The notes under the pieces were generated by a model. That model was not told where the DNA came from. It ran no database searches and saw nothing but the letters and a program-made list of their open reading frames with translations. A stretch of DNA of 64,000 bases from JAKOVR01 sp031415655 (GTDB lineage: Bacteria; Actinomycetota; Acidimicrobiia; Acidimicrobiales; Acidimicrobilacustridaceae), in NCBI GenBank assembly GCA_031415655.1, contig JANOSD010000064.1:1-64000 (forward strand), read 5' to 3'. Below are positions 63,419 to 64,000 of this stretch, in pieces; position 1 is the first letter of the stretch, and each line of letters starts with the position of its first letter. The translations under genes and the position numbers were made by a program.

Positions 63419-63487
63419 CCCCAAGCCGTATACGAACACCCGCGCGACCCGGTGGATACCCGCCCTACCACACCCCAAACACCCCAC
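61777..63487. mobile_element. IS66-family remnant
   Basis: The region is the body of an insertion sequence identified only by its broken transposase. Borders are not defined: no target duplication or inverted repeat could be recognised in 61594-61776 or 63488-63709, and 63488-63709 holds no gene. Confidence 0.6.
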
Positions 63488-63709
63488 CCGAGACCTGAGT
63501 GGTCACGTTGACGTGGCGTCGAATCCTGCCCAGCCGCTCGGCACGGAGGTCGGCACCGGTGCATCCAGTCGGCACCGAACTCCCCAAACGTGAGAAACAG
63601 CGACGAGGGAAGGTTCTTCTCCTTCAGACGATCGCCCTGCCGCCGTGAAACGGCAACGGTGGAGTAGCGCAGCGTTAGTGACGACCACCACGGATACAGT
63701 TAGAACGAA

Positions 63710-64000
63710 GTGTCGTCCTTGTCAACTACCGAAACGTCTCGCCCCGAGTCTCTTGGGCACGTGGCCGATCCAAAACCCGTCGGATCGCTGTCAGGCAAGG
63801 CGGTGGCGCTGGTACTCTCGGTGCAGGGGTTCATCGCTGCGGTCTCGATCTGGCGAACTCGATTCGACCTCGAGGGCCGTATCGCTTTCACCCTGTTCGA
63901 TGACGCGATGGTGTCGATGTCGTATGCACGAACGGCTGCAGAGGGAGGGGGGCTCGTCTGGTATTCGGGAGCCCCTAGAGTCGAAGGATATAGCAATGGC
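63710..64000 (+). CDS. Polytopic glycosyltransferase-like protein, N-terminal part (runs off window)
   Basis: 97 codons from a GTG at 63710 (a TAG lies nine bases upstream; TTG 63719 and GTG 63761 are other possible starts). A first hydrophobic segment KAVALVLSVQGFIAAVSIW is followed by FTLFDDAMVSMSYARTAAEGGGLVWYSGAPRVEGYSNG. The DDAxxSxxYARxxxxGxGLVW...RVEGY(T/S)N pattern is typical of membrane mannosyl/arabinosyl-type transferases (GT-C fold), where the Asp pair lies in the first extracytoplasmic loop. Only the start of the protein is here; lipid-linked sugar transfer for cell-surface glycans is the likely role. Confidence 0.7.
   Translation, partial: MSSLSTTETSRPESLGHVADPKPVGSLSGKAVALVLSVQGFIAAVSIWRTRFDLEGRIAFTLFDDAMVSMSYARTAAEGGGLVWYSGAPRVEGYSNG

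Noticed and set aside
61777..63487. Active IS66 element
   Set aside because: Transposase has two in-frame stops and a frameshift, the accessory genes are missing and no terminal repeats were found.

Overview
The window is high-GC DNA from an actinobacterium, most likely of class Acidimicrobiia. This is judged from gene content and protein style (GTG/TTG starts, Ala/Gly-rich coding, ATGA-linked operons, F420-era respiratory clusters, twin-arginine surface proteins); no 16S rRNA or other definitive marker is present.

Layout. 1-4.1 kb: edge-truncated tuf preceded by tRNA-Thr and tRNA-Met, an ATPase-like membrane protein, a GNAT acetyltransferase and tRNA-Tyr. 4.2-8.3 kb: the two-gene bacterial RNA repair system Hen1/Pnkp. 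8.4-9.6 kb: an ECF sigma factor converging on its zinc-finger anti-sigma factor, with 3' ends overlapping. 10-14.8 kb: CopC-CopD fusion, YajQ, a PBP4-type D,D-carboxypeptidase and a HAD phosphatase. 14.8-22.7 kb: acetyl-CoA synthetase, a GAF-GGDEF diguanylate cyclase, a TetR regulator, a VOC protein, a Fic protein and a Tat-exported surface protein.

22.7-60.2 kb is one of the densest respiratory regions one could expect. On the minus strand it carries (i) a complete 11-gene complex I operon nuoABCDHIJKLMN without nuoEFG, followed by a MidA/NDUFAF7-type methyltransferase (the family whose mitochondrial member matures complex I), and (ii) a second, 14-gene complex I operon nuoABCDEFGHIJKLMN. 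The second set continues directly from a b6f-like quinol-oxidising complex: 3-TM protein, 2[4Fe-4S] ferredoxin, cytochrome b6, subunit IV, Rieske, dihaem cytochrome c and a 3-TM protein. These 21 genes are spaced tightly enough to form one ~22 kb transcription unit. A divergent monohaem cytochrome c and a geranylgeranyl/menaquinone-reductase-type flavoprotein lie beside it. The two complex I sets are separated by a small predicted membrane protein and a frameshifted ATPase pseudogene. The inferred job of the whole region is electron flow from NADH (14-subunit enzyme) and another donor such as ferredoxin or F420H2 (11-subunit enzyme) into menaquinone, and from menaquinol through the bc complex to cytochrome c.

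61.8-64 kb: a decayed IS66-type transposase gene and, running off the right edge, the start of a polytopic glycosyltransferase-like protein. Short tandem repeats with periods near 15 bp recur at gene ends, and histidine-rich tails or loops recur on respiratory subunits. No CRISPR array, rRNA or prophage was seen.
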